Shown here: in pieces, positions 1 through 8,635 of the stretch
Numbering within the stretch: position 1 is the first letter of the stretch
How the letters are laid out: every line of letters begins with the position of its first letter
Assembly (NCBI GenBank): GCA_029008615.1
Contig: JAQXJI010000003.1
Coordinates: 1 to 64,000 of the forward strand
Source of the DNA: Elusimicrobiota bacterium
GTDB taxonomy: Bacteria > Elusimicrobiota > Elusimicrobia > Elusimicrobiales > Elusimicrobiaceae
DNA: 64,000 nt
Direction: 5' to 3'
Notes under the pieces: model-generated
The model's database searches: none
What the model was told of the DNA's origin: nothing
Seen by the model: the letters and a program-made list of their open reading frames with translations, nothing else
Position numbers and translations under genes: made by a program

Positions 1-1
1 G

Positions 2-721
2 CGCGCTTTAAGGGGTGCGGAAATCGGAATGATTTTTCAAGATCCGATGATGTCCCTCAACCCGGTGTTTACCGTAGCCGCACAAATGACGGAAACTCTG
101 CGCGCGCACCTTAAAATAAGCAAAAAAGAAGCTCTTAAAAAGGCGGCGGAACTTTTGTCTAAAGTGGGAATAGAAGAAAAATTTTTAAACTCTTATCCGC
201 ATCAGCTTTCCGGCGGAATGCGTCAGCGCGTAATGATAGCCCTTGCCTTAAGCCTAAACCCAAGCATATTGATAGCGGACGAACCCACCACCGCTTTGGA
301 CGTAACAGTCCAATTACAGATTTTGGAACTTATAAAGAAACTTCAAAAGGAATATAAAGCTTCGGTAATTTTTATTACTCATAATTTGGCGATAGTCAAT
401 AATATAGCGGACAGGGTTTTGGTGCTTTACGCCGGCGAAAAAGTTGAAGAATGCTCAAAAGAAGATTTGTTTAGAAAACCTTTGCACCATTACAGCGAGG
501 GGCTTTTAAATTCCGTGGTAAAACTTTCCTCAAAAGAGAAAAGGCTTAAAGCCGTTAAAGGCGCGCCGCCCGCGCCCGGGAAGGAATTTAAGGGCTGTAA
601 GTTCGCGCCGCGCTGCCCGTATGCTTCGGAAAAATGCAAAACCCGCAAACCGCCTTTATTTGAAGCGGGCGGCGGCAGGCTTGTGAAATGCTGGAAATAC
701 GAGGACGCTCAAAATGCCTGA
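2..721 (+). CDS. oppD: peptide ABC transporter ATP-binding protein OppD/DppD (5' partial)
   Basis: This is an ATPase subunit of an oligopeptide/dipeptide importer acting at the inner face of the cytoplasmic membrane. The reading frame is open to the left edge, so the N-terminus with Walker A lies outside the window. Visible are the Q-loop region ([14 protein letters not shown]), the ABC signature LSGGMRQR, Walker [13 protein letters not shown] and the switch histidine in FITHN. The C-terminus carries the oligopeptide-transporter extension with cysteines ([14 protein letters not shown]), typical of OppD/DppD. It overlaps the next gene by 8 bp, indicating one operon. Peptide specificity cannot be read from the ATPase, and no substrate-binding protein is seen here. 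Confidence 0.93.
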   Translation, partial: RALRGAEIGMIFQDPMMSLNPVFTVAAQMTETLRAHLKISKKEALKKAAELLSKVGIEEKFLNSYPHQLSGGMRQRVMIALALSLNPSILIADEPTTALDVTVQLQILELIKKLQKEYKASVIFITHNLAIVNNIADRVLVLYAGEKVEECSKEDLFRKPLHHYSEGLLNSVVKLSSKEKRLKAVKGAPPAPGKEFKGCKFAPRCPYASEKCKTRKPPLFEAGGGRLVKCWKYEDAQNA

Positions 722-1484
722 ACTGCTTAAAGTGGAACATATAAGCAAAAGTTATATTTCCGGCGGAACATTTTGGGGCGGGGAAAAGATAACTGCGCTT
801 AAAGACGTAAGTTTTTGCGTAGAAGAGGGGGAAAGCTTCGGTTTATTGGGGCCTTCCGGCTGCGGCAAAAGCACTTTGGCCCGCCTTATTCTGGCTTTGG
901 AAATGCCCGACGGCGGCAAAATTTATGTTGAAGGGCAGGATATTTCCGCTTTAAAAGGACGAGCTTTAAAGGCTTTCAGGCGCAAAGTCCAACCGGTGTT
1001 TCAAGACCCTTACGCCTCTTTAAATCCCAAAATGACGATTGCCGAGATTTTGGCCGAGCCTTTTTCGGTGCACGGGGAACATTATACACACGCTTCCTTA
1101 AAGAAGCTTTTAAGCCAAGTGGGGCTGGCGGAGTCCTCCTTGGCAAAATACCCGGGCGAATTTTCCGGCGGGCAGCGTCAGCGCATAGCCATAGCGCGCG
1201 CCTTGGCTTTAAAGCCCAAACTGATTATAGCCGATGAACCGCTTTCTTCTTTGGATGTTTCCGTACAAGCGCAGATACTCAATTTGTTGGCCGATATCAA
1301 AGAAGAATACGGACTTAGTTTGGTTTTTATATCGCACGATTTGGCTTTGTGCAAATTTTTATGTTCAAAAGCGGCTGTTATGGATAAAGGCGAAATTGCG
1401 GAAGCCGGCCCTTCGGAAGAGGTTTTGCTTTCCCCAAAGAGCGCGGCTGCGAAAAGGCTGCTTAAAGCCGTTTTGCCTTTGTAA
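714..1484 (+). CDS. oppF: peptide ABC transporter ATP-binding protein OppF/DppF
   Basis: Second ATPase of the peptide importer, 256 residues. Walker A (GPSGCGKST) is near residues 46-54, the Q-loop is FQDPYASLNP, the signature FSGGQRQRIAIARAL is near residue 150, followed by Walker B LIIADEPLSSLD. It is shorter than many OppF proteins because the cysteine-containing C-terminal extension is missing, so it ends soon after the nucleotide-binding domain. The start overlaps the end of oppD, which suggests translational coupling. Together with the two permease genes downstream it makes a complete ATPase/permease set; only the binding protein is unseen. Confidence 0.93.
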   Translation: MPELLKVEHISKSYISGGTFWGGEKITALKDVSFCVEEGESFGLLGPSGCGKSTLARLILALEMPDGGKIYVEGQDISALKGRALKAFRRKVQPVFQDPYASLNPKMTIAEILAEPFSVHGEHYTHASLKKLLSQVGLAESSLAKYPGEFSGGQRQRIAIARALALKPKLIIADEPLSSLDVSVQAQILNLLADIKEEYGLSLVFISHDLALCKFLCSKAAVMDKGEIAEAGPSEEVLLSPKSAAAKRLLKAVLPL

Positions 1485-1530
1485 AATTTTACGGCGGCTT
1501 TAGGGCCGGATTATTAAGGAAAGAATTTAT

Positions 1531-2556
1531 ATGTTCGTTTATATTTTAAGAAGACTTTTAATGCTGCCTTTGGTTATGCTGGGCGTTACGTTTTTTCTGT
1601 TTTTCCTGACGCAGAGATTATCGCCGGAAATGCGCGCCTCGCTTTACGTACAGGACCCAAGACAAATGGGCTCTTTGGAGGAAGTCATAGAAAAATACGG
1701 CCTTAACGACCCTATGCCAGTACAGTATATGCGATGGCTTAAAGGGGCGGTAAAAGGCGATTTGGGATACAGCGAAAGCGCGAATATGCCCGTAACTTCC
1801 GCCATAAAAGCTTATTTGCCGGCCACTGCGCAGCTTGCCGCCGCGGCTATGGTTTTGGTGGTGTTTTTCGGGGTATGGCTGGGCATAATATCGGCTGAAT
1901 ACAAGGACGGTTTTATTGACAATGCCGTAAGGTTTTTCGTTTTGGCGGGGTTTTCCCTGCCGATATTCGTTTTGGGCCTTGTTCTGCTTATGGTGTTTTA
2001 CGGAAAACTGGGATGGTTCCCGCCGGGTGAATACTCTTTGGCTTCGGATATGATTGTACACGGCCCGGCCTTTAAGGCTTACACAGGATTTTCCCTTATA
2101 GACAGCCTTTTAAACCTTAAATTTTACGTATTTTTTGACGTGTTAAAACATTTGATTCTGCCGGCGGTTACGCTTTGTATCGGCTCTTTTGCGCTTATGG
2201 TAAGGGTAATGCGTTCTTCAATGCTGGAAGAGCTCAATAAAGACTATATCCGCAGCGCGCGGGCAAGAGGCCTGAGCGAATTTAAAGTTATTTACAAACA
2301 CGCCGGTTTCAACGCTTTGATACCCGTAGTAACCTTAGCCGGCATACAATTTGTACGTCTTTTGGGCGGTACGGTAATAGTGGAAACTGTGTTTGATTAC
2401 CCTGGTATAGGGCGTTGGGGCGTTGAATGCGCCAGACAGCTGGATATAGCGGGCGTTATGGGATTTTCGCTGTTGGTTGCCGCACTTTTCGTATTAGGCA
2501 ATTTGGCCGCCGACATACTTTATACCGTCATAGACCCAAGGATAAGATTAAAATGA
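1531..2556 (+). CDS. oppB: peptide ABC transporter permease OppB/DppB
   Basis: Inner-membrane permease of 341 residues with an N-terminal membrane segment starting at residue 1 (MFVYILRRLL), a long periplasmic loop, then a bundle of five further hydrophobic segments. The EAA-type coupling loop is visible as DYIRSARARGLSEF before a conserved proline-containing segment. A GGAAAG Shine-Dalgarno lies at a suitable distance before the ATG. The stop codon overlaps the start of oppC as ATGA, so the two permease subunits are translationally coupled. Family assignment is secure; substrate is inferred only from the family. Confidence 0.93.
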   Translation: MFVYILRRLLMLPLVMLGVTFFLFFLTQRLSPEMRASLYVQDPRQMGSLEEVIEKYGLNDPMPVQYMRWLKGAVKGDLGYSESANMPVTSAIKAYLPATAQLAAAAMVLVVFFGVWLGIISAEYKDGFIDNAVRFFVLAGFSLPIFVLGLVLLMVFYGKLGWFPPGEYSLASDMIVHGPAFKAYTGFSLIDSLLNLKFYVFFDVLKHLILPAVTLCIGSFALMVRVMRSSMLEELNKDYIRSARARGLSEFKVIYKHAGFNALIPVVTLAGIQFVRLLGGTVIVETVFDYPGIGRWGVECARQLDIAGVMGFSLLVAALFVLGNLAADILYTVIDPRIRLK

Positions 2557-3431
2557 CGATTAAAACCGTATTTTTAAAAGCTCTTAAAAACAAAAACGCT
2601 TTGGCGGGTTTGGCCTTGGTGTTGTTTTTTGCGCTTATTGCCCTTTTCGCCCCGGTTTTGGCCCCTTCAAGCGGGCGCGACGCCTACCAAATGCCGCAAA
2701 GCGGCTACGGGATTGAACCGCAGGCGCCAAGCTCCGCTCATTACTTCGGCACTACTGAAAACCAGTATGATCTTTATTACGGTATAGTATGGGGGGCCCG
2801 TATGGCTTTTAAAGTGGGGATAACGGTGGTGTTTTTCGCTTTGCTTATCGGCGTGCTTATAGGCGGGGCGGCGGGGTACGCCGGAGGTTGGACTGACGAG
2901 ATACTTATGCGCCTTACCGATATAATTTTTGCCGTACCGAGTATGGTTCTTGCTATGGTCATAGCCGCAATGTTGGGGCGGGATTTAGGCAATATGATGA
3001 TAGCTTTGACGGTAGTATCTTGGCCTTCTTACGCGCGTTTGGTGCGCGGCGGGGTTTTGAGCGTTAAAGAAAGGGACTTCGTTACGGCCGCACGCGCTTT
3101 GGGCGCAAGCAGACTTAGAATATTTTTCCGACATATTATCCCCAACGCCATTTATCCCGTGGTGATTATGGCCAGTTTGGATATCGGCTATATAGTGCTT
3201 ACCGCCGCCTCTTTAAGCTTTTTGGGGCTGGGCTCGCCCGTCGGTACGGCGGACTGGGGGCAGCTGGTGGCGCTTTCCCGCAACTGGATTTTGGGCGGGC
3301 ACGGAAATCCCTTTGCTTATTGGTACACCATAGTAATACCCGGCGGCGCGCTTTTGCTGTTTGTTTTGGCTTGGAATTTGCTCGGCGACGCTTTCAGGGA
3401 CATTTTGGATTCCTCCGCGCGCAAAGCTTAA
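2553..3431 (+). CDS. oppC: peptide ABC transporter permease OppC/DppC
   Basis: Second permease subunit, 292 residues from the ATG that overlaps the oppB stop (ATGA). An upstream in-frame start would add over 40 residues read inside oppB and is not credible. The protein begins with the OppC_N-type segment KNKNALAGLALVLFF, has a periplasmic loop and then the transport domain with coupling motif DFVTAARALGAS near the middle. It closes the operon; a strong hairpin follows about 75 bp downstream. Confidence 0.93.
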   Translation: MTIKTVFLKALKNKNALAGLALVLFFALIALFAPVLAPSSGRDAYQMPQSGYGIEPQAPSSAHYFGTTENQYDLYYGIVWGARMAFKVGITVVFFALLIGVLIGGAAGYAGGWTDEILMRLTDIIFAVPSMVLAMVIAAMLGRDLGNMMIALTVVSWPSYARLVRGGVLSVKERDFVTAARALGASRLRIFFRHIIPNAIYPVVIMASLDIGYIVLTAASLSFLGLGSPVGTADWGQLVALSRNWILGGHGNPFAYWYTIVIPGGALLLFVLAWNLLGDAFRDILDSSARKA

Positions 3432-3505
3432 AACGCCGACGGAAGAAAGGGTAAAACGCGGATATTGAAGTAAAAGCTAAAATATGCTAAATTAAGTCAA
3501 TGGAG

Positions 3506-3530
3506 AGAAACGGCGCGGCCGTTTCTTTCT
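3506..3530 (+). terminator. intrinsic terminator after the opp operon
   Basis: A 9-bp perfect stem (AGAAACGGC / GCCGTTTCT) with a 3-nt loop is followed by a T-rich stretch (TTCTTGTTAT). It lies between oppC and the next gene and most likely ends the peptide transporter transcript. Confidence 0.7.
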
Positions 3531-3558
3531 TGTTATATCAAACTTATGGAAGGAACTT

Positions 3559-4182
3559 ATGAAAACCGGCAAAACGATTAAAAGCAAGATAAAAGAAGTC
3601 AAAAAAACGGAGAAAAAGGCGGTTTCCGCTTTAAAAACCAAAGCCGCTGCGGTTAAAAAGGCTGAAAAGAAAGCCGTAACCGCCGTAAAGAAAACGGCTA
3701 AAACCGCGGCTTCCGCGGCCAAAAAAGCCGTAAAAGAAGTAAAAAACAAAGTCGTAAAAATTGAAAAAGAGGTAACGGATTTAAAAAAACAATCAGCCGC
3801 AAAAGCCAAAGAGCAAGGTTCGGCTTCGGACAGGCTTACCCCGCAGGAGATCAAAGAAATTGAAAAACATCTCCTTGAAATGCGCGAAGAAGTTCAAAAA
3901 AGAATAAGAACCAAAAAAGAACACGAAATGCCGGAAACCGAAGTCGGCGACGAAGCGGACGTGGCTTCCCAAAGTTTGGATAAAGAGGTTCTTTTTGAAT
4001 TAAACGGCAACGCCCAAGCCCTTTTGGATCAGATAGAATCCGCCTTAAGACGCATAAGCAAAGGCATTTACGGCACTTGCGAATATTGCCGCTGCCAAAT
4101 CCCGAAAAAGAGGATTTTGGCTTTGCCTTTCGCAAGATATTGCATAAGATGCCAAACTTCCAACGAAGGCATAAAAAATTAA
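3559..4182 (+). CDS. DksA/TraR-family zinc-finger protein with histone H1-like N-terminus
   Basis: The C-terminal half is a DksA/TraR transcription factor. It has a coiled-coil-like helix with the acidic-tip motif DEADVA, and a C4 zinc finger CEYC-x17-CIRC. In the DksA family this binds the RNA polymerase secondary channel and modulates initiation, often with ppGpp. The first ~85 residues are almost only Lys and Ala with Val/Thr (runs such as KKAEKKAVTAVKKTAKTAA), like bacterial histone H1-like or AlgP-type tails, which would bind nucleic acid. The SD AAGGAA is well placed. The gene stands alone between two terminators. The fused basic tail is unusual for DksA; the regulatory role is inferred from the family. 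Confidence 0.88.
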   Translation: MKTGKTIKSKIKEVKKTEKKAVSALKTKAAAVKKAEKKAVTAVKKTAKTAASAAKKAVKEVKNKVVKIEKEVTDLKKQSAAKAKEQGSASDRLTPQEIKEIEKHLLEMREEVQKRIRTKKEHEMPETEVGDEADVASQSLDKEVLFELNGNAQALLDQIESALRRISKGIYGTCEYCRCQIPKKRILALPFARYCIRCQTSNEGIKN

Positions 4183-4209
4183 ACCTATATAAATAACGGT
4201 TTTCATGCA

Positions 4210-4240
4210 ATTCCCCGGGTAAATGCCCGGGGAATGTATT
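4210..4240. terminator. intrinsic terminator, perfect 10-bp stem
   Basis: ATTCCCCGGG and CCCGGGGAAT pair perfectly around a 6-nt loop, followed by GTATTTTAT. It sits just after the DksA-like gene and marks the left border of the AT-rich cassette. The AT-rich stretch from 4241 to 4375 shows no gene. Confidence 0.75.
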
Positions 4241-4375
4241 TTATAAATTGAGTTTTATTTGATATTATCTGCTGATAAGAAAAACTAGTGTTTGTACCTT
4301 TGGATTTCTATGCTTTCTTTCAAAACTAAATTAATACTCAATATATTTTTTTAATAGAAATTAATGTATATAATC

Positions 4376-5587
4376 CTATTTTGCTAATACCACCTTTTTA
4401 AATGTTGCACGCAATTTTCTTACATTGGTTTCATTTTCAGCCATAAAACAAAAACCGGCTTTTCCGTGTTGGACTGATGAGGTTAATATTATACCGCCTT
4501 TTGTATTATTTGATTTATTAATTTCATTAATCTGGGATATGAGCTTTTTTGTAGTTATATCTGGTGGCAAAGGTATGCTTGTATCTAAATAAAAAGTCAG
4601 CTTTTCTTTATCAATACCAAGGCTCGCAGCCAATCGTAAACAAAGGCCAAAGCCGTTATAGCGGCTGTTACATTCAAGAGCGCGTACTAATAGCTTTCCG
4701 TCTTTTATCCTTATAGCCCAGTCAAAATTAATTTGTCCTCTGACGCCTTGCCCATAATAATAACTTGCAAGAAGCATAGTTTTATCTTCTACTTCTTCTA
4801 ATATTTCTTTATCTATTTTTTTAAACGGGAAAAAACATCCTTCCCAAGCTTCTTTATGTATTATTTGGCAATCTATACCAGCAAAATGCACACCGTCGTC
4901 TTTTAAAATACACAAAGTTCCTAGAGTTTTATATATTTCTTTAAAAGGCTCTATATAAAAATCACTTTCTTTATGATATTGACGCATTTTTTTTAGGAGA
5001 TCAAACAGCTTTCCTTTTGTGTTGCCATAACCTCCTGCTGAAAACGGCCTTCTTAAAAGATATGTATCGTTAAAATTTAAAAATCTAAGTATTTTAGTTT
5101 TTTGATTTTTACCAGATGATATTGCCGGTTGTATAGTCTGGATGCCAAATTTTTTACATAGGTTTTTAAACATTAGCTTATCGTTTGCTTTTGACACAGC
5201 TATAGCATTGTTAAATAATATATTAGATGCCTTTTTACTCAACTGAGCAAAATTTTTACTGTAAATAAGCGGTATCATTACATAATCTTTTGAGCACAGC
5301 GTTTTGATTTTTGATAGTAATGCAGTATCTTGTGCTATGGCTTCCGTCAAAGGCTGCCCCTCTTCATGTTTGGAGGGGCTTAAAAGCCAATTTTTATTGG
5401 AAAATTTCTTTAGCTGTTCGGTATATTTTATAAAATCAGGGTCTTTCTCCACCAAAGGCGAAACTATTGCTATATCATCAGGTTTTAAAATTTGTATATA
5501 TTTAAGAGAATGCTTTTTTAATACGTAAAGTGCTTTCTCCTTAAATACAAAATCGTCCATATTAAGGACCCAAATTTTATTAGGCAT
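4376..5587 (-). CDS. ATP-grasp ligase of unknown substrate
   Basis: 403 residues, resembling ATP-grasp carboxylate-amine ligases. The best-supported motif is ECNSRYNG near residue 320, matching the metal-binding E-x-N-x-R segment of ATP-grasp enzymes. Before it are LLRRPFSAGGYGN (lid-like glycine-rich loop) and GQINFDWAI. The first ~130 residues would form the pre-ATP-grasp domain. Such enzymes join an acyl phosphate to an amine, as in peptide or amino-acid ligation. The start overlaps the end of the radical SAM gene by 8 bp, so the two are co-translated. The region is much more AT-rich than its flanks. The substrate is unknown; a peptide-like natural product is a reasonable guess. Confidence 0.7.
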   Translation of the reverse strand: MPNKIWVLNMDDFVFKEKALYVLKKHSLKYIQILKPDDIAIVSPLVEKDPDFIKYTEQLKKFSNKNWLLSPSKHEEGQPLTEAIAQDTALLSKIKTLCSKDYVMIPLIYSKNFAQLSKKASNILFNNAIAVSKANDKLMFKNLCKKFGIQTIQPAISSGKNQKTKILRFLNFNDTYLLRRPFSAGGYGNTKGKLFDLLKKMRQYHKESDFYIEPFKEIYKTLGTLCILKDDGVHFAGIDCQIIHKEAWEGCFFPFKKIDKEILEEVEDKTMLLASYYYGQGVRGQINFDWAIRIKDGKLLVRALECNSRYNGFGLCLRLAASLGIDKEKLTFYLDTSIPLPPDITTKKLISQINEINKSNNTKGGIILTSSVQHGKAGFCFMAENETNVRKLRATFKKVVLAK

Positions 5588-6533
5588 AGAATTTCCCGTC
5601 GCAAATATTACAACCGCAGCCTTTTATACCCAAAATATCTTCTTTGTCGGAAGATTTAAGTCCGCATAAAACAAATTCCATATTATATTTTTTTAGTATT
5701 GAAGTTATCGTTTTAACGCTTTCAAGCTTTACCTCATACTTTAAAGCATAATAAGTCGTTTCCGTCTGTTTAGGTAAAATTTGCCTGTTGTTATCTAAAT
5801 AGTTTGATTTTAGTTTAAGGAAAAAATCCTCACCAAATTTGTCAATAATATTTTTTGCTATAGTATAATCATAAAGCAAATAGGAAAACATTACTCTGTT
5901 TAGCCCCATTTCTTTAAGGCGGGCTATAAAAGGTTCCATCACTTCCGCAGTATCCTCCAAACCAACAATTAAAGGATCCATATGTATTGTTGTAAGAGCC
6001 CCGGCTTTATTTGCTCTTTGCGCCCATTTAAGGCGTTCTTCTGCAGTGGGGACATTTGTTTCCAAACATATTTCTGCCTGAGGTTTTACAGCAGCATTAT
6101 AGGAAAACTTATTAGCATATTTTTCTATAAGGGACATAATATTATCGTTGGGTATGCCTTTAGTTGTTATAATGATTCTTTTTATTTGCGGGTGTTCTGC
6201 CAATAATTTAAGTAATTTAAAGGAATAGCCGTCTTGAACAAATTTATTTGTAAATATGTCCGTATATCTTGAAAGTTTAATCGTGTGTATATTAGGGTCG
6301 GCATTTATTTCTGCTTCAATAGCTTTTAAGGCATCTTCTGCGCCTATACCTATTTGAGGATTATTAAAAGAGTTTCCAATTTCCTTAAGAACCTCTAAAA
6401 CATCACTTCTGCCTTTGCCATAGCAATATACACAATCATGTTCACATCCCGTAAATGGTTCTAAATAGTGATATTTACCATACCAGCAAGTGCCCAAACA
6501 ACCGGGTACAAAAAAACTTTTTTTAATTTTCAT
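5580..6533 (-). CDS. radical SAM protein, SPL/Rv2578c-like
   Basis: 317 residues. The cluster motif C-x3-C-x2-C is C30, C34, C37 in FTGCEHDCVYCYG, the context seen in spore-photoproduct-lyase-like and Rv2578c-like radical SAM proteins. It should bind a [4Fe-4S] cluster and cleave S-adenosylmethionine to a 5'-deoxyadenosyl radical. Additional cysteines C12 and C16 at the N-terminus and C306, C308, C311 at the very C-terminus (KGCGCNIC) could hold an auxiliary cluster. First gene of a leftward pair with the ATP-grasp ligase and divergent from the methyltransferase/MFS pair. True spore photoproduct lyase is unlikely given the neighbours and the lack of sporulation genes here. Reaction unknown. 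Confidence 0.8.
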   Translation of the reverse strand: MKIKKSFFVPGCLGTCWYGKYHYLEPFTGCEHDCVYCYGKGRSDVLEVLKEIGNSFNNPQIGIGAEDALKAIEAEINADPNIHTIKLSRYTDIFTNKFVQDGYSFKLLKLLAEHPQIKRIIITTKGIPNDNIMSLIEKYANKFSYNAAVKPQAEICLETNVPTAEERLKWAQRANKAGALTTIHMDPLIVGLEDTAEVMEPFIARLKEMGLNRVMFSYLLYDYTIAKNIIDKFGEDFFLKLKSNYLDNNRQILPKQTETTYYALKYEVKLESVKTITSILKKYNMEFVLCGLKSSDKEDILGIKGCGCNICDGKFYA

Positions 6534-6653
6534 ATATAAAGCCGCCTCAATAAATACTTAATAAAATTATATCAAACAGTAAAGACGTAAGAAAAGCTGT
6601 ATATCTGTTTTTTGTATAATATAAAAAATCATTACATACAGAGGGGTATATTT
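6534..6653. promoter_or_regulatory. divergent promoter region of the AT-rich cassette
   Basis: This 120-bp gap separates the radical SAM gene (leftward) from the methyltransferase (rightward) and must hold both promoters. On the plus strand a perfect TATAAT is at 6614-6619; no good -35 was found at normal spacing. A GAGGGG Shine-Dalgarno is at 6641-6646, 7 nt before the methyltransferase ATG. Confidence 0.45.
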
Positions 6654-7319
6654 ATGAATGACGGTACAACTACCAATTGGCATGATTCCGCTTTGCCGGA
6701 ATGGTATAACAAGAATATGAAGAATATTGCTGATTTGGAAAACTATGCCAAACTTTTCAATTTTAATAAAGAAGATGCGCTGCTTGATTTAGGCTGCGGA
6801 GACGGAACTTTACTAAAAATAGCTGCTCCTTTGTGTGCAAGTGTATGCGGAGTGGATATTTCTAAAGAGCAGTTAACCCGTTCCAAAGAAATACTGCAAA
6901 ATTTTGATAATACTGCTTTATATGAAATTCCTTTACAGGAAGCTGATTTCCCTACTGAAAGTTTTACTAAAATTTCAATGCGTAAGGCAATACATCATTT
7001 GACAGATAGTGAAAAAGACATAATGCTGTCAAAAATTTATAAATGGTTGAAGCCAGGGGGGCTTTTTATTGTTGAGGATATGATAACATCTTTTAATCTT
7101 CAGCTAAAATCAGATTTCTTAAATCTTGCTGAAGAAGAAGCATCCGTTTATTACGGGCAAAACTGGCCTGCTTTTAAAAAAGCGTTCTTTACTACTATGG
7201 ATAAGGAATTGCCTTGTGATTTAGCAACAATGACTAATCTTCTTTTAAAAAATAAATTCCATATAAGGAAAATAGATATAATCACTTGTTTTATGTCCAC
7301 ATTGACAGCGCAAAAATAA
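6654..7319 (+). CDS. class I SAM-dependent methyltransferase
   Basis: 221 residues from the ATG that follows a GAGGGG Shine-Dalgarno by 7 nt; a TTG start 42 bp upstream would lie on the -10 box and is rejected. SAM-binding motif I is LLDLGCGDGT, followed by the acidic residue in VCGVDIS, then motif IV-like RKAIHHLTD and WLKPGGLFIVED, a typical Methyltransf_11/25 layout. It would methylate a small molecule or peptide in the cytoplasm. The stop codon is directly followed by the MFS start, so the two are coupled. Its composition matches the AT-rich genes on both sides. Substrate unknown. Confidence 0.8.
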   Translation: MNDGTTTNWHDSALPEWYNKNMKNIADLENYAKLFNFNKEDALLDLGCGDGTLLKIAAPLCASVCGVDISKEQLTRSKEILQNFDNTALYEIPLQEADFPTESFTKISMRKAIHHLTDSEKDIMLSKIYKWLKPGGLFIVEDMITSFNLQLKSDFLNLAEEEASVYYGQNWPAFKKAFFTTMDKELPCDLATMTNLLLKNKFHIRKIDIITCFMSTLTAQK

Positions 7320-8546
7320 ATGAAAAACATATCTTTTAATAGCGAAAATTTTAAAGGCTGGAGTTTGGTAATAGCCGCTTTTGCAGTAGTTTTTGCTTTT
7401 AGTACTGCGGATCATGCAATATCGCCTATGGCAGATATTTTTAAGACGGCTTTTGCAATCAGCCAGGAACGTTCACTTTGGCTTATCAGCAGCTGTACTG
7501 TTGGGATTTTATTAGGTTTGTTTTCCGGTCCTGTATTAATTAAAGCCTATAAGCCCGGGCCTATCAGTTATATCTCGCTTTTGATGATGTTAACAGGTAT
7601 AACAGGTTTTATAGCTTCATTTAACTTTCTTTTAGCGTTGGGTTGCCGGTTGATATTTGGTTTGGGGGCCGGATTGGTAAGTACAGTTCTATGGTGGCTT
7701 GCATATGAAAGCATATCAAAGAAGTTTTATACCCCTATGATAACTGTCTTAACTGCAAGCCGTCCTATGGCTGTCGCTGCCGGTGTTCCTTTAATTTTAT
7801 GCTCATCTGTTGTGCTTGGCTGGCGTATTTCGTTTGCTTTAATAGGGGGCATATTAGTTTTGTCAATGCTTGTGTTTATATGGGCTTTGCCTTTATATAG
7901 GGGCAATATTATAAAATTGAATTTTACAGGTGCTATTAATACTTATATAGACTTGTTTAAAACTCCTTTTGTAAAACCGTTTTTTATTGCTATGTTCATA
8001 AACAGATTATGTTATTTTGGTTTTTACAGTATGCTAGGTATTTGGTTTATCAAAAAATACGGTTTTACTGCAGCAGCTTTATCAAAACCGCTTATGATTA
8101 TTGGCATATGTGAAACCGCAATTAATTTTATAGTGCCGATATTAATGAAATATGGGCAAAGAAAGCTTTTTTTAATTGCAGTATTTACCAATATAGTATT
8201 TTTTACTGCCTTCATATTAGGCATTCTGCCTGTTTGGGCAACTATATTGCTAATTGGCTTATTTGCTATGACAGACCGCATATATAATATGCTTTTGCTT
8301 ATATTTATACCGAATATTTTTAATCAATTTGAAAATAAGACCGTTATAGGCAGTATGGTAACATTGGTGTCTTGGGCATCTTTGGCTTTTATATCATATC
8401 TTGAAGGTGCATTATTAGATAAAATAGGGATGACGGCTTTTGCCGTTTTATTAATCATAGCCTTAACAGCAGGTATATTGTTATATATCAATACTTTGTA
8501 TCCTACTGTATTTTGTATGCAAAATTCAGGTAAAATACGGGCATAA
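7320..8546 (+). CDS. MFS transporter of the AT-rich cassette
   Basis: 408 residues with about 12 hydrophobic segments, typical of a major facilitator superfamily carrier of drug or small-molecule efflux size. The ATG directly abuts the preceding TAA, so translation is probably coupled to the methyltransferase. The sequence is poor in charged residues and AT-rich in composition (for example 16 G/C of 60 at 7921-7980). By position it is the natural candidate to export, or import, the product or substrate of the neighbouring ATP-grasp/radical SAM/methyltransferase enzymes. Direction and ligand cannot be read from sequence. Confidence 0.78.
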   Translation: MKNISFNSENFKGWSLVIAAFAVVFAFSTADHAISPMADIFKTAFAISQERSLWLISSCTVGILLGLFSGPVLIKAYKPGPISYISLLMMLTGITGFIASFNFLLALGCRLIFGLGAGLVSTVLWWLAYESISKKFYTPMITVLTASRPMAVAAGVPLILCSSVVLGWRISFALIGGILVLSMLVFIWALPLYRGNIIKLNFTGAINTYIDLFKTPFVKPFFIAMFINRLCYFGFYSMLGIWFIKKYGFTAAALSKPLMIIGICETAINFIVPILMKYGQRKLFLIAVFTNIVFFTAFILGILPVWATILLIGLFAMTDRIYNMLLLIFIPNIFNQFENKTVIGSMVTLVSWASLAFISYLEGALLDKIGMTAFAVLLIIALTAGILLYINTLYPTVFCMQNSGKIRA

Positions 8547-8635
8547 AATCATATCACGAATAAAATAAGTAATTATGTCTAAAAATATTATAATAAAGTT
8601 ATAATTTAAATATTTCTTTTATCATCTAAAATTTT

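Noticed and set aside
2427-2552. longer N-terminus for oppC
   Set aside because: The added residues are basic and out of family, overlap oppB extensively, and the ATGA overlap gives a typical coupled start.
5580-6533. genuine spore photoproduct lyase
   Set aside because: Only the cluster motif context is shared; there are no sporulation genes and the partner gene is a ligase, so a DNA-repair role is not supported.
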